DNA of 64,000 nt from Nonomuraea helvata (GTDB taxonomy: Bacteria > Actinomycetota > Actinomycetes > Streptosporangiales > Streptosporangiaceae): contig NZ_BAAAXV010000009.1 in the NCBI RefSeq assembly GCF_039535785.1, forward strand, positions 2,914,001 to 2,978,000, given 5' to 3'. The notes under the pieces are model-generated. The model saw only the letters and a program-made list of their open reading frames with translations. It was not told the DNA's origin and ran no database searches. The number at the start of each line of letters is the position of its first letter. Position 1 is the stretch's first letter. Position numbers and translations under genes: made by a program. Shown here in pieces: positions 16,254-24,935 of the stretch.

Positions 16254-17543
16254 GTGGTTCAGGAGCCGCTCAGCTTCGGCCGGGAACTTCGCAGGCGACG
16301 TCTAGCCGCCGGTCTCACACTCACGAGCCTGTCCAAGCTCGTCCATTACAGCAAGGCTCAGTTGAGCAAGGTCGAGCGAGGGCTGAAAGCGCCAAGCCGG
16401 GAGCTGGCGCGCCTGTGTGACACCGCGCTTGACGCTGGGGGCGACCTCGCGACCCTTGCCCCCATTCGGCCTATCAACACGGAGGCCATCGAGGCACATA
16501 ACAGCGGGGAGGAGGAGGTGTGGTTGATGCGGTTGTCCAGTGACGGGCAGAGCTGGTTCCAACCATTGAGCCGTCGGCAGATGATGGCTATGGGTGTCGC
16601 GTCGGTCGCCGGTATGAGCATCGGTCCTCCGGACATCACCTTCTCCGCCGACACGACTCTGCTGGGCATGTCCAGGGCTCTGTTCGACCACTATCGGCAG
16701 CTCGGCCAGGTGGCGGGCCCGGGCCTGGTGTTACCGGCCCTCATTGCTCAGACGCATTCGCTGCAGGAGCTGTCCTCTCGTACGAGGCCACCTACTCGCG
16801 AAGGGCTCCTCCGGCTGGCCTCGCGGTATGCCGAATACACCGGATGGATGATGCAAGAAGCCGGAAATGATGAGGCCGCATTGTGGTGGACGCAGCGGGC
16901 GATTGACCTCGCCGCAGCTGGTGGCGATGGTGATATGGCCGCGTACGGGCACGTCCGCCGCGCCCTGGTCAAGCTGTATCGCGACGACGCCGTACAGACA
17001 ATAGCGCTGGCCAGGCAGGCACAGGCCAGCAGGCTGCCGCCGCGCATCCGTGGATTAGCCGCGCAGCGTGAAGCCCAGGGCCACGCCCTCGCCGGTGACT
17101 ACGACGCTTGCATGCGCAGCCTCGACAGGGCTCGCTCATTGCTCGCCCGGGAGACGCCGCAACCGAATACGCCCACCATCGGCACTATGAACCTGTCCGA
17201 CCCGGTAGAGATGATCAAGGGTTGGTGTTTGTACGACCTCGGACGTCCTCAGCCTGCGGCTGAGATTATCGGCCGGCAGATCGCCCTGGTACCGCCACAG
17301 GCGCTGCGCACACAGGTCCGCTATGGCATGCGCCACGCGCTTGCCCATGCAGTGGCGGGCGAGATCGAGCAGGCCTGTCATCTGATAGGGCAGCTGCTCG
17401 GCAGCGCCATGGCCGTGAGCTCAGCGACCATCGCTCAGGACATGCGCAAGCTCGCGCGAACGCTGGCTCGGCACCCGAATAACGCGGCGGTGCGCCAGCT
17501 GGCGCCCGAGCTCGGCGCGGCCTTCGACGCCGTCAATCCGTAG
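16254..17543 (+). CDS. XRE-family regulator with TPR-like C-terminus, heading the TIR cluster
   Basis: 429 aa; GTG preceded by GAGGGAGG. Helix-turn-helix at about 7-60 (FGRELRRRRLAAGLTLTSLSKL, YSKAQLSKVERG). The C-terminal 300 residues are helical TPR-like repeats (YAEYTGWMMQEAGNDEAALWW, AQREAQGHALAGDYDACMRSL). Such proteins are widespread in Streptomyces. It ends 20 nt before the TIR gene on the same strand, so it may be the first gene of that operon and its sensor or regulator. Confidence 0.85.
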   Translation: MVQEPLSFGRELRRRRLAAGLTLTSLSKLVHYSKAQLSKVERGLKAPSRELARLCDTALDAGGDLATLAPIRPINTEAIEAHNSGEEEVWLMRLSSDGQSWFQPLSRRQMMAMGVASVAGMSIGPPDITFSADTTLLGMSRALFDHYRQLGQVAGPGLVLPALIAQTHSLQELSSRTRPPTREGLLRLASRYAEYTGWMMQEAGNDEAALWWTQRAIDLAAAGGDGDMAAYGHVRRALVKLYRDDAVQTIALARQAQASRLPPRIRGLAAQREAQGHALAGDYDACMRSLDRARSLLARETPQPNTPTIGTMNLSDPVEMIKGWCLYDLGRPQPAAEIIGRQIALVPPQALRTQVRYGMRHALAHAVAGEIEQACHLIGQLLGSAMAVSSATIAQDMRKLARTLARHPNNAAVRQLAPELGAAFDAVNP

Positions 17544-17563
17544 ACCCAGAGAAGAGGTATCAA

Positions 17564-18307
17564 GTGGCGAACGAGGTGTTCATCAACTACCGCACTGGGG
17601 ATGGCGAGAAGATCGCAGGCCTGCTCGAGCGGGACCTCTCTCACCGCTTCGGCACCGAACACTTCTTCCGCGCCTCCAAGTCCATTCAGCCAGGAGCCGT
17701 ATATCAGGAAGAGCTGATCAGCGCGATACGCCGCAGCTCCGTCGTGCTGGCTGTCATCGGCGAGAGCTGGTCCAAGCACCCCAAACTGCACAACGAAAGC
17801 GACTGGGTTCGCAAGGAGATCCTGGAAGCCTTCACCTGCGGCATTGAAGTGATCCCAGTCCTGGATGGGCGGAAGACTGAGCGGCTGAACCCCGCCGACC
17901 TGCCTGCGGAGTTGCAGCGGCTAGCCGACGTCCAGTCGGTCCGACTGGACCTACATGACCTCCAAGCAGGTCTGACGCGCATCGGGAACCTGCTCGCCGC
18001 GAAAGTGCCCGAGCTCAAGACCGCGGATCGGATCGCACATCAGGAGCCGGAGGTGGGCGAGGTGCGTAACTCGGTCGACGAGGTGCGCGGGAATGTTGTC
18101 CAGAGCCGGGAATTCACAGGCGACGTCGCCGGCACCGTCATCAAGGGAAACCAAGGGCCGATCCACACTGGCAGAGGCGACCTTTATCACAACTCCCCGC
18201 ATGTCTCGGGGACAGGAGCGACGTACATCGCGGGCGACAACCAGGGCGGAATCCGACATGACTTCGGGGGCTCGCCCCGCAAAGAGGAGGGGGAGGACGA
18301 GCGTTGA
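17564..18307 (+). CDS. TIR-domain protein with C-terminal amyloid-signalling-like motifs
   Basis: 247 aa, ATG-free start GTG at 17564 after AGAAGAGG. Residues 1-148 form a TIR domain (VFINYRTGD, FFRASKSIQPG, VVLAVIGESW, then SDWVRKEILEA); Glu85 in WVRKEI is the expected catalytic Glu of TIR NADases. Residues 174-236 are not globular and hold three Gly-rich motifs: VRGNVVQSREFTGDV (174-188), GPIHTGRGDLY (198-208) and ATYIAGDNQGGIRHDF (219-234). They resemble bacterial amyloid signalling sequences (BASS) that couple NLR-type sensors to effectors. The second recurs at the start of the next protein. Inferred role: an NAD-consuming effector triggered through motif contact. Confidence 0.85.
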   Translation: MANEVFINYRTGDGEKIAGLLERDLSHRFGTEHFFRASKSIQPGAVYQEELISAIRRSSVVLAVIGESWSKHPKLHNESDWVRKEILEAFTCGIEVIPVLDGRKTERLNPADLPAELQRLADVQSVRLDLHDLQAGLTRIGNLLAAKVPELKTADRIAHQEPEVGEVRNSVDEVRGNVVQSREFTGDVAGTVIKGNQGPIHTGRGDLYHNSPHVSGTGATYIAGDNQGGIRHDFGGSPRKEEGEDER

Positions 18308-20244
18308 CCGGCCCCGTGCCGCCTCACATCTCGGACGTTCACGGGCCCGTCCATGCGGGGGCAGGCAACTTGTACTACACGGCGATCATGGCCGATGCGG
18401 AAGCTCGAAGCCGGAAAGCACGCTTGACCTCCATCAAGGATCTGGATTGGCTCTGGCAGCGCTTTGTGCACCCTCCCGGCTACGGTCAGGCGCACGAAAC
18501 CCTGGCGACACACCGGCTTTTGCTCCTTGACGGAGAGCCGGGCAGCGGCAGAACTACCGCAGCCAAGGTGCTCTTACGCGAGTTGTCCTCAGGCGGCGAG
18601 CGATTCTACGAGCTGTCCTGGGAGGACGAGAACGGAAAGTACCAGGTGGAGCCGGATTTCATCGTCGACGATGATCGCGTGTGGCTCGACCTGTCACGTG
18701 CCGACGAGGGGACCTGGCACGCCCTCCAGGAAGATCTTTCGTCTTTGCGCAAGCGCGTCGATCAGCACGGCGCTCTGCTGGTGGTCGTGCTGCCCGTTAG
18801 AGGGAGTGAAACGCTTCGGCCGGAGTTCGGGCAGTTCCACTCCTGGATCAAGCGTCCCTCGGCACACGAGGTGCTTCGTCGACACCTGCGGTTGGAGGGT
18901 GTCCCTGAGGCCACTACCAGCCCTCAGCCCGCGTTCCTCAGTACCGACAGGGCCATGCTGGAGGTTGCCGGGTTCGCCGGTTTCGTCAGGAAGGCGTACG
19001 AGAATGCGCCCGGCGCCGGCTACCTCGCCTGGTATAAGGCGGCGGAGTCTGCGTCCACCGGCCGCGGCGCTGACGTCGCTACGGCAGTGTCCAAGCTGCG
19101 TCTCGGTCCTCAACGGGCATTGCTCCTGGCCACGGCCATGCTGCATCAGGCCCACGTAGACCATGTCTACAGCGCCGCCGCGGCGCTGCTTGAAAGCGTC
19201 GAGTATGCGGATGAGCGCCATACTCTGGAGCGTTCCGATCTGGTCGAGAGCCTGGACCACATCGGTGCGAAGCTGGATAGCAACCGTCATGTTCGTTTCA
19301 GGGAGCTAGGGTACGACGCTGCGGTCCGCACGCACTTCTGGCACAACATGCCAGGATTGCGTGACGGCATACAGCGGTGGGTCGCAGCGATGGTCGACCA
19401 TCCGGAACTGGACGAAATGGAGCGCGACGACCTAGTCATGCGCTTCGCTGAGCAGTGTCTGCACCCGAGGTACCGGCAGACACTGGTCGATTCAGTTACC
19501 GGATGGACCAGGGGATCAAAGACCTACCGCAGACAGATGGCGGCCGACCGGGCACTGCGACACGCGCTGAGTGTTGAAGAGCACGGCAGATTCTTCCGCC
19601 AGCAGATCTACAACTGGGCGACCGATCGCCGCACCTCCGAGGCGTTGGCCCAGGTGATCATCATGATGTGCACCGACGTCATCGCCGTCACGCACCCGGA
19701 TCAGGCCATCGTGCGCCTCCACCATCTGGCCAGGCGGGAGAGCCAGAGTACGGATGCTCGAACCGCACTGTTAGGGATGGTGGCCGGTGACCCATGGATG
19801 CTCCGGCACCTTCTCCAGCGGCTCACCCGGCTCCCCACGGTCGGCAGGCAATGGGACATTGACATCGATCTCTTCCTAGAATTGGCTAATCCCGCGGCGT
19901 TCACTGATCCCGTGAACCGCAACCGGCCGCTGATCGCCGAAGCAGACGTTCGCGACATGCTGGCCGAGGGGTGGAGGCGCGCCTTTCACGAACGCGGTGA
20001 GGTGGCCTGGAAACCAGGGTTGCGCCAATGGCTCATCGCGGCCTTCCATGACGATCGACACCGTGACGCCCTCATCGGCGTCCTCGTCGCCGGAGGCGAG
20101 CAGCGCGGCGGTGTCCTGGGCCGCCTTTACACCGAAGCCCGCGCCCTGCCCCGCTTCATCGCGGGCGGCCGGGAGCGCTCCGCCGCCTTCGTCGATCTCG
20201 TCCTGCGGAAGATCTGCACCGCCCAAGGCATCCAGGTCACTTGA
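18304..20244 (+). CDS. P-loop NTPase-like sensor with N-terminal signalling motif
   Basis: 646 aa; TTG start overlapping the TIR stop (TTGA). Residues 14-24, GPVHAGAGNLY, match the TIR protein's GPIHTGRGDLY at 7 of 11 positions, placing a shared motif at the N-terminus of the putative sensor. The P-loop at 77-85 is GEPGSGRTT, with Arg in place of the usual lysine. The strand GALLVVVLPVRG, where Walker B would sit, lacks an acidic residue. The C-terminal 400 residues are helical, possibly repeat-like. Related actinobacterial NACHT/AAA-like proteins show the same variant P-loop. It may bind but not hydrolyse nucleotide. Confidence 0.75.
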   Translation: MTGPVPPHISDVHGPVHAGAGNLYYTAIMADAEARSRKARLTSIKDLDWLWQRFVHPPGYGQAHETLATHRLLLLDGEPGSGRTTAAKVLLRELSSGGERFYELSWEDENGKYQVEPDFIVDDDRVWLDLSRADEGTWHALQEDLSSLRKRVDQHGALLVVVLPVRGSETLRPEFGQFHSWIKRPSAHEVLRRHLRLEGVPEATTSPQPAFLSTDRAMLEVAGFAGFVRKAYENAPGAGYLAWYKAAESASTGRGADVATAVSKLRLGPQRALLLATAMLHQAHVDHVYSAAAALLESVEYADERHTLERSDLVESLDHIGAKLDSNRHVRFRELGYDAAVRTHFWHNMPGLRDGIQRWVAAMVDHPELDEMERDDLVMRFAEQCLHPRYRQTLVDSVTGWTRGSKTYRRQMAADRALRHALSVEEHGRFFRQQIYNWATDRRTSEALAQVIIMMCTDVIAVTHPDQAIVRLHHLARRESQSTDARTALLGMVAGDPWMLRHLLQRLTRLPTVGRQWDIDIDLFLELANPAAFTDPVNRNRPLIAEADVRDMLAEGWRRAFHERGEVAWKPGLRQWLIAAFHDDRHRDALIGVLVAGGEQRGGVLGRLYTEARALPRFIAGGRERSAAFVDLVLRKICTAQGIQVT

Positions 20245-20264
20245 TCAACCATGTGGAGTACATC

Positions 20265-21359
20265 ATGAGCTCCGGCCGTAACACGGTCACGATCTACGCG
20301 TTCGCCGTCGGTGGGATCCTGCTGGCCGGCCTCATTGCCTTCGCTCCGCGTGGGATATGGCTCACAGCCGTCGGGATCGCGCTTGTGGCCTTGACGGTAC
20401 TGCTGTTCAGGCTCTGGGGCCAGCGCGGGAGGCACGGTCCGGTAGAGCCGTCGACCCTCTACGTACCTCCTCCGCCGCCTCCGATCGAGCCCCGTGAACA
20501 GCGGGTCGAGCAGGTCCCGTTGCCAAGCCAGGAAGAGGACTACGACTTCCTGTTCTCCGCGACGGTTCTCTGGTCACCCCTCAAGCAATCGTGGGACAAC
20601 ACGCTGGTCAATCCCGCGGCATTGGCCGTGGACGCGATACTCAGGCGTGCCAGGGATATCACCGAACGCCGGGAGCCGGGACGGGCCGCGCTCGTCGCGC
20701 ATGAGCTGGGCGGCGTCCTGGGCACGATGCGGGACGACGCCACCGGCTATGTACAGGCGATGGCCGAATCCGTGCAGGTCACTCTTTCCACCCAGGATCA
20801 GGAACGTCTGGACAAGCTCGCCATGGTGCGCAAGGACCGAGTGGTCTGGGAACACGACCGCAAGTACGAGCAGAGCAAACGCGAGTACCTCGGCGAGGAC
20901 GTGCTTAAGGACACCGGCAGTGCGGTCGTCTGGTGGCTCGTCAAGAACGACGACCATGTGGAGAAGACGGTGAACGACATAGGCCTGCTCGCCACGTTGT
21001 CATCGGCGGCCAACAACAAGGAAATGCCCGAGCCGGCCACCTACACGAGCCTGCCCTTCGGACATTACGGCGAGAAGCCGTCCACGAACGGCGCTTCACC
21101 GGCCGACTGCCTGGCCGCCTTCCTCCGCACCCTCGATCTACAGGAGCAGAGAGACCTATTCATCCACCAGATCGCCATGCTGGTCAGCAAATACGGCCGG
21201 GCCGATGTGGCCGATGAGATCTTACTCAGGTTCGGCCTGGCCGACCCTGGAGCCGCCTATGACGACGATGTGCCACCGGACACCACGGCCAACAAGCCGG
21301 ATGCCTTCCAGGACGACCAAGACGACTACCGGCAGGACGGTCGTTACGAACAGAACTGA
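20265..21359 (+). CDS. Two-TM membrane protein of the TIR cluster
   Basis: 364 aa from ATG 20265 (GTGGAG 7 nt upstream); an upstream TTG overlaps the previous stop. Two N-terminal membrane helices (IYAFAVGGILLAGLIAFA and WLTAVGIALVALTVLLF) are followed by a Pro-rich linker, a helical coiled region (LAMVRKDRVVWEHDRKYEQSKREYL) and an acidic tail. The coiled segment faintly resembles stomatin-like membrane scaffolds, but I cannot assign a family. As part of the operon it could be a membrane platform or pore-forming partner. Confidence 0.7.
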   Translation: MSSGRNTVTIYAFAVGGILLAGLIAFAPRGIWLTAVGIALVALTVLLFRLWGQRGRHGPVEPSTLYVPPPPPPIEPREQRVEQVPLPSQEEDYDFLFSATVLWSPLKQSWDNTLVNPAALAVDAILRRARDITERREPGRAALVAHELGGVLGTMRDDATGYVQAMAESVQVTLSTQDQERLDKLAMVRKDRVVWEHDRKYEQSKREYLGEDVLKDTGSAVVWWLVKNDDHVEKTVNDIGLLATLSSAANNKEMPEPATYTSLPFGHYGEKPSTNGASPADCLAAFLRTLDLQEQRDLFIHQIAMLVSKYGRADVADEILLRFGLADPGAAYDDDVPPDTTANKPDAFQDDQDDYRQDGRYEQN

Positions 21360-21366
21360 GGAGACC

Positions 21367-21798
21367 ATGGAAGCCGAACTGATCGCATTGGCCACCTCCG
21401 GTGCCACGACCTTGATCACCTTGATGATTTCCGATGCCTGGACGCAGGTGAAAGGGAGACTCACGCACATGCTCGGTCGGGGTGACGATGAGGAAGGCAA
21501 CCTGCTGCAGGAGCTGGAGAGCTCCCGCGCCGCCCTCCTGTACGCCCTCGCGAGCGGCGATGACACGCGGGTGGCGACGATCGAGGCGGAATGGCGCACC
21601 CGCCTATTGCCCCTGCTTAGACGAGATCCCAGCCTCGTTGAGGAGCTGCAGAACCTTCCGGCTCCATCAGCGGGCACCGTTTATAACCACATCAGCGGTC
21701 GAGTTCGGTCAGGCCTGGTCATCCAGGCTGGGCGTATCGAAGGATCCACCTTCCACGCTCCACCGGACGGGCGCACTGGCGGAACCATGGGTGATTAA
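21367..21798 (+). CDS. Small helical protein ending in an amyloid-signalling-like motif
   Basis: 143 aa, 7 nt after the membrane-protein gene, with GAGGAG upstream. Residues 1-95 form a helical domain of a common unnamed actinobacterial family (LITLMISDAWTQVKGRLTHML, AEWRTRLLPLLRRDPSLVEEL). The tail carries NHISGRVRSGLVIQAG at 107-122, continuing to F129. This pattern (G.V..G.VIQAG.I.G) is close to BASS motifs and to the TIR protein's VRGNVVQSREFTGDV. It could serve as an adaptor or seed that links to the other motif-bearing proteins. Confidence 0.7.
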   Translation: MEAELIALATSGATTLITLMISDAWTQVKGRLTHMLGRGDDEEGNLLQELESSRAALLYALASGDDTRVATIEAEWRTRLLPLLRRDPSLVEELQNLPAPSAGTVYNHISGRVRSGLVIQAGRIEGSTFHAPPDGRTGGTMGD

Positions 21799-21989
21799 CG
21801 GACAGGGCGCAGACAAGCTTGTCTCCGGTCCACCTCACATTGCCGCGGGGAGCCCAAGGCGTCGTCGCCATCCAATCCCAGATCAAGGACACCTCGGCCC
21901 CTGCAAACGAGGCACGTAAGGACGCCAGGCAGTTGGACACAGTGAAGGCGACCACATCGCACAACGGCCGCCTCCACTGTGTCCAAGCG

Positions 21990-22124
21990 CTACTTGCTGC
22001 CGATGGCGAACCCGATGGTCGCACCCGACTTCGCCAACACCACCGCAGCGGCGGTGGCGACAGCCGCCCACGCCAGGTGGATGACCCACGCAGGAATCTC
22101 AATAATGATCTTGACGCGCCTCAA
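21990..22124 (-). CDS. 44-aa single-pass membrane microprotein
   Basis: TTG start with a perfect AGGAGGG 6 nt upstream (on the minus strand). The protein begins with a short basic segment and contains one hydrophobic helix (WVIHLAWAAVATAAAVVLA) followed by a small-residue tail. It lies after and antisense to the TIR operon. Too short for a family call; the ribosome-binding site and the membrane segment are the evidence. Confidence 0.5.
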   Translation of the reverse strand: MRRVKIIIEIPAWVIHLAWAAVATAAAVVLAKSGATIGFAIGSK

Positions 22125-22236
22125 AGCGAGCCCTCCTAACTTGGGGAACGAGGGCCCGACCTGGGGTTAGCGCGCTATCCTTAAGAGTGGTCATATCTTA
22201 ATGATGTTCGCGCCGGGCCCCGGCCGGACCCGTGAA

Positions 22237-22270
22237 TAGCCCAACCCCGTGCCAGGGGTTGGGCTTTTCT
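22237..22270 (+). terminator. Rho-independent terminator after the TIR cluster
   Basis: AGCCCAACCCC (22238-22248) pairs with GGGGTTGGGCT (22255-22265) across a short loop and is followed by a T-run. It is the clearest intrinsic terminator in the left half of the window and probably ends the 16.2-21.8 kb transcript. Confidence 0.75.
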
Positions 22271-23092
22271 CGTGCGACATCGTAACCCGTGCCGCTTCCG
22301 TTTGCCGGGCATTCCCGAGTTCCTACAGAACCCTACGGTGCTACAAAGAATCTGTAGCGTCGTAGCGCTCGGAAGATCAGTGGACTGGTTAACCAGTCAA
22401 CTCCACACTGTCCACGTCGGCAGCGCAGCGCCGTACTCGTGCGCCAGGTCGGCCGCGTGGTGCACCCCGCGCTAGGCGCTACGCGCGCCCGTTCACTCCA
22501 CCGTTCTGTCGACCATTTTTGCTGCCATCTTTTCCACCGTCCGTATGTGCTTATGCGGTGCCGTTATTTTCGCCGTTTTAGATCCCGATAATTTGCGGTT
22601 ACCGCATCTCATTTTTCCTTTGGTGTTGGCATCGAAGGGCGGAGCGCGGGTTGCAGGCGTCTACGGCCATCTCAGCGCCATACAGAGTCAATCGAACACT
22701 TGGGCCCTTTGTTGAGGTCGGAGTGGGCATCGCGCGAGTTGATGCCCTTTTCGTCCTTTGCCTTAGGGAAGGCGGGCTGGTCAGGGCGTTATCAGTCGGG
22801 CTGGGGGGCGAGGCTGAGCGAACAGTCCTGGCTCGGTCTCGACAAGAATGCCCCCATCCTGCTGAGTGTTGATCGACAGGACGGGCTCCCACTGGGGCAT
22901 GACGACCTGCCTCGCCCAGCTGGACACCGGGATCTTCGCCTCAAGCGCCCTGGTGGAGCGGCTGGTGTTGGCCAATTCCGGCCAGATCAGACCACGAAAG
23001 GTTGGGGCTGACCGGATGTCGATCTAGTGGTCCGGCTGAACACCGCTGCCACTTCCGAGACGAACGTGTCCGCGGAAGCGCCATCGCACGCC
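22271..23092. other. Gene-poor stretch
   Basis: No ORF here has convincing protein character. Candidates at 22599-22892 (minus), 22700-23011 (plus) and 22781-22975 (minus) lack ribosome-binding sites or family resemblance. AT content is locally raised around 22500-22640. The only structured element is the palindrome at 22383-22398. Confidence 0.5.
22383..22398. promoter_or_regulatory. Perfect 16-bp palindrome
   Basis: GACTGGTTAACCAGTC is its own reverse complement. It resembles a TetR- or GntR-type operator, but no adjacent gene clearly uses it. It may be a relic of a lost regulator-gene pair. Confidence 0.5.
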
Positions 23093-24430
23093 CTACTGAT
23101 CCGGATCCTGGTGAACAGTGCACTCCTCCGGAGGAGGCAGAAGTAGACCAGGAGCGGCGGCGGGCAGTCCGAACGAGGAGGGGGCCACGCCGGAGGCGGC
23201 TCGCAGATCCACTTCGCCGCCTTCGAACCGTGCCCCTTCGAAGGTGACCTCGCTCCCGTTGAACGTCGCTGTGCCGAAATAGGCCTTACCGTTGCCGAAC
23301 CGTGCCTGGTCGAACCACGCCTTGCTCCCGCCGAATTGTGCGTTGTGGAACCAGACCTCGGCACCGCAGAAGTCGGCATGTCCAAAGGACACCTCTCCGC
23401 CGCGGAACTCCGCGCCCACCAGCCAAATCACGCCGTTGGAGAATGTTGCGCCCTGGAACGACAGCTCGCCTCCGATCAACTCCATGTTGGACAAGACCAC
23501 CTCACAGCCTGAGAACTCGGCGTTGTGGAACCAGACGTTTCCACTGACGATCTGGGCACCGTTGAACATCAGCGTGCCGGCTGAAAGCCGCACCCCGAAG
23601 AAGGGGACATCGCAGTCGATCATGGCGCCGGTGAAGTCGAAGTCGTGCCCGCGCCACGACGGTCCTGCCTCCAGCCGCAGGTGAGCTCCGATGATCCGCC
23701 AGATCGTGCGTCTGACCTCGGTCATCGACCGCAGATGGAGCCGGTGTTCCATGGAGGCATCTGGCTCGGGGCTGATCTCGTAGGGCATGCGTAGGTAGGC
23801 GCACAGTACGTCGATGCACGTCTGACGGCCAGCAGGCCAGTCGTCAGCGAGCCCGGCGAGCGCATGGACGCCTGCCAGCCGCACCGCCGCGTTGTCCTCG
23901 CCGAGCTGGCCGCAGGCGGTTGCGAAGCGTTCGTTGAACACACGAGAGCGTTCACGGTCCTCCTTGGAATGCTCGAGCGCGGAAGTCGTCTCAACCACGC
24001 GCTGCCGCCGGTAGGCCACAACGAGCGCGATCACGCCGCCGACTCCGGCGACTGAGGCGCCAGAGATTTTGATCATTTCCAGGAGGCTCGCAAGTGACAG
24101 CGTGGGGGTCCGCTCCATCACGGGAGCTCCCCAGACAAGCAGCAGAGCCGTGACCAGGCCGGCTACTCCAACAACGGCCAGCAGCAAGGCGCCTGCTATG
24201 GCCACGCCGATCGGCGTCAAGCGGACGCCCCCCATTTCGCTCGGGGGAAGGACTTCTCTTCGGTTGCGAGCGAGGGGTTTCTTTGCCACCTGCCCAAGCT
24301 TGGCAGCCCGCAGTCGTCTCCCGGGGTGCTTTGGCACGATGGCTACAGAAAGGGGCCACCTGATCCCAAGTCGGGTGGGAGCCGAGTTGCTATGTTTCGC
24401 GTCCAGCGAGGTACGGCCGGAGGCGGACAC
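23093..24430 (-). CDS. Membrane protein with pentapeptide-type repeats
   Basis: The open frame is 445 aa but the first about 47 residues look non-coding; GTG 24289 or ATG 24235 are more likely starts. Two membrane helices (IGVAIAGALLLAVVGVAGLVTALLLVWG and ISGASVAGVGGVIALVVAY) precede a helical linker with RERSRVFNERFATACGQL and a C-terminal right-handed beta-helix. That helix is built from pentapeptide-like repeats with F and W every fifth position (GAEFRGGEVSFGHADFCGAE, continuing VWFHNAQF). Such proteins are widespread in actinomycetes with no common function. The region is soluble and likely cytoplasmic. Confidence 0.8.
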   Translation of the reverse strand: MSASGRTSLDAKHSNSAPTRLGIRWPLSVAIVPKHPGRRLRAAKLGQVAKKPLARNRREVLPPSEMGGVRLTPIGVAIAGALLLAVVGVAGLVTALLLVWGAPVMERTPTLSLASLLEMIKISGASVAGVGGVIALVVAYRRQRVVETTSALEHSKEDRERSRVFNERFATACGQLGEDNAAVRLAGVHALAGLADDWPAGRQTCIDVLCAYLRMPYEISPEPDASMEHRLHLRSMTEVRRTIWRIIGAHLRLEAGPSWRGHDFDFTGAMIDCDVPFFGVRLSAGTLMFNGAQIVSGNVWFHNAEFSGCEVVLSNMELIGGELSFQGATFSNGVIWLVGAEFRGGEVSFGHADFCGAEVWFHNAQFGGSKAWFDQARFGNGKAYFGTATFNGSEVTFEGARFEGGEVDLRAASGVAPSSFGLPAAAPGLLLPPPEECTVHQDPDQ

Positions 24431-24653
24431 CGATCAAGTTGGATTCGCTTCGGTGGCGGGGGCTGTCGGCGTTCGGCGTGACGTGTCCCGGTCACGCTGG
24501 CCTGATGATCGTGGTGGTTGCTGGAGACCTGAATGACTCAGAATTGAGGTCTGACCTGGGGGTACACCATCAAGATCATCCCGAGCATATCCCCGGATCA
24601 TGGTCCTACGGCTGCATATGGATGCTCTCGGCGACCTACCTGCGCCTGACAAG

Positions 24654-24684
24654 CAAAAGACCTGCGGCAGGAAAACCGCAGGTC
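24654..24684 (-). terminator. Intrinsic terminator downstream of tRNA-Arg
   Basis: On the minus strand GACCTGCGG and CCGCAGGTC form a 9-bp stem with an 8-nt loop and are followed by TTTTG. It begins about 30 nt after the tRNA 3' end. Confidence 0.75.
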
Positions 24685-24712
24685 AGAGGCTGAAATGCCT
24701 GGTGAAGAAGAG

Positions 24713-24785
24713 TGCCCCCGGCAGGATTCGAACCTGCGGCACCCGCTTTAGGAGAGCGGTGCTCTATCCCCTGAGCTACGGAGGC
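24713..24785 (-). tRNA. tRNA-Arg (anticodon CCT)
   Basis: Read on the minus strand: acceptor stem GCCTCCG/CGGGGGC, D-arm with AGCTCAGGGGATAGAGC, anticodon stem CCGCT/AGCGG with loop CTCCTAA, T-arm with GTTCGAATCC, discriminator A. No CCA is encoded. It decodes AGG. Its 3' end points toward the accessory region at lower coordinates, a typical attachment-site orientation, but no repeated tRNA fragment was found. Confidence 0.93.
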
Positions 24786-24935
24786 GGACTCTCGTAAGCC
24801 TAGCGAAAGTCTGGCACTGCGTGGGACGTAGGGCCGGGGTCAGTTTGGTGGGGTTGGTTATGGGAGCTCTGAGCTGCGGTAAAGGCATGACAAGTGATCA
24901 GAATCCGCCGCATCCCGCGTGGATAGCGTCTGCCT

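Noticed and set aside
22781..22975. Minus-strand 64-aa ORF with some protein-like sequence (WARQVVMPQWEPVLSINT)
   Set aside because: It might be a relic, but there is no start signal or neighbouring homology; not enough support for a feature.
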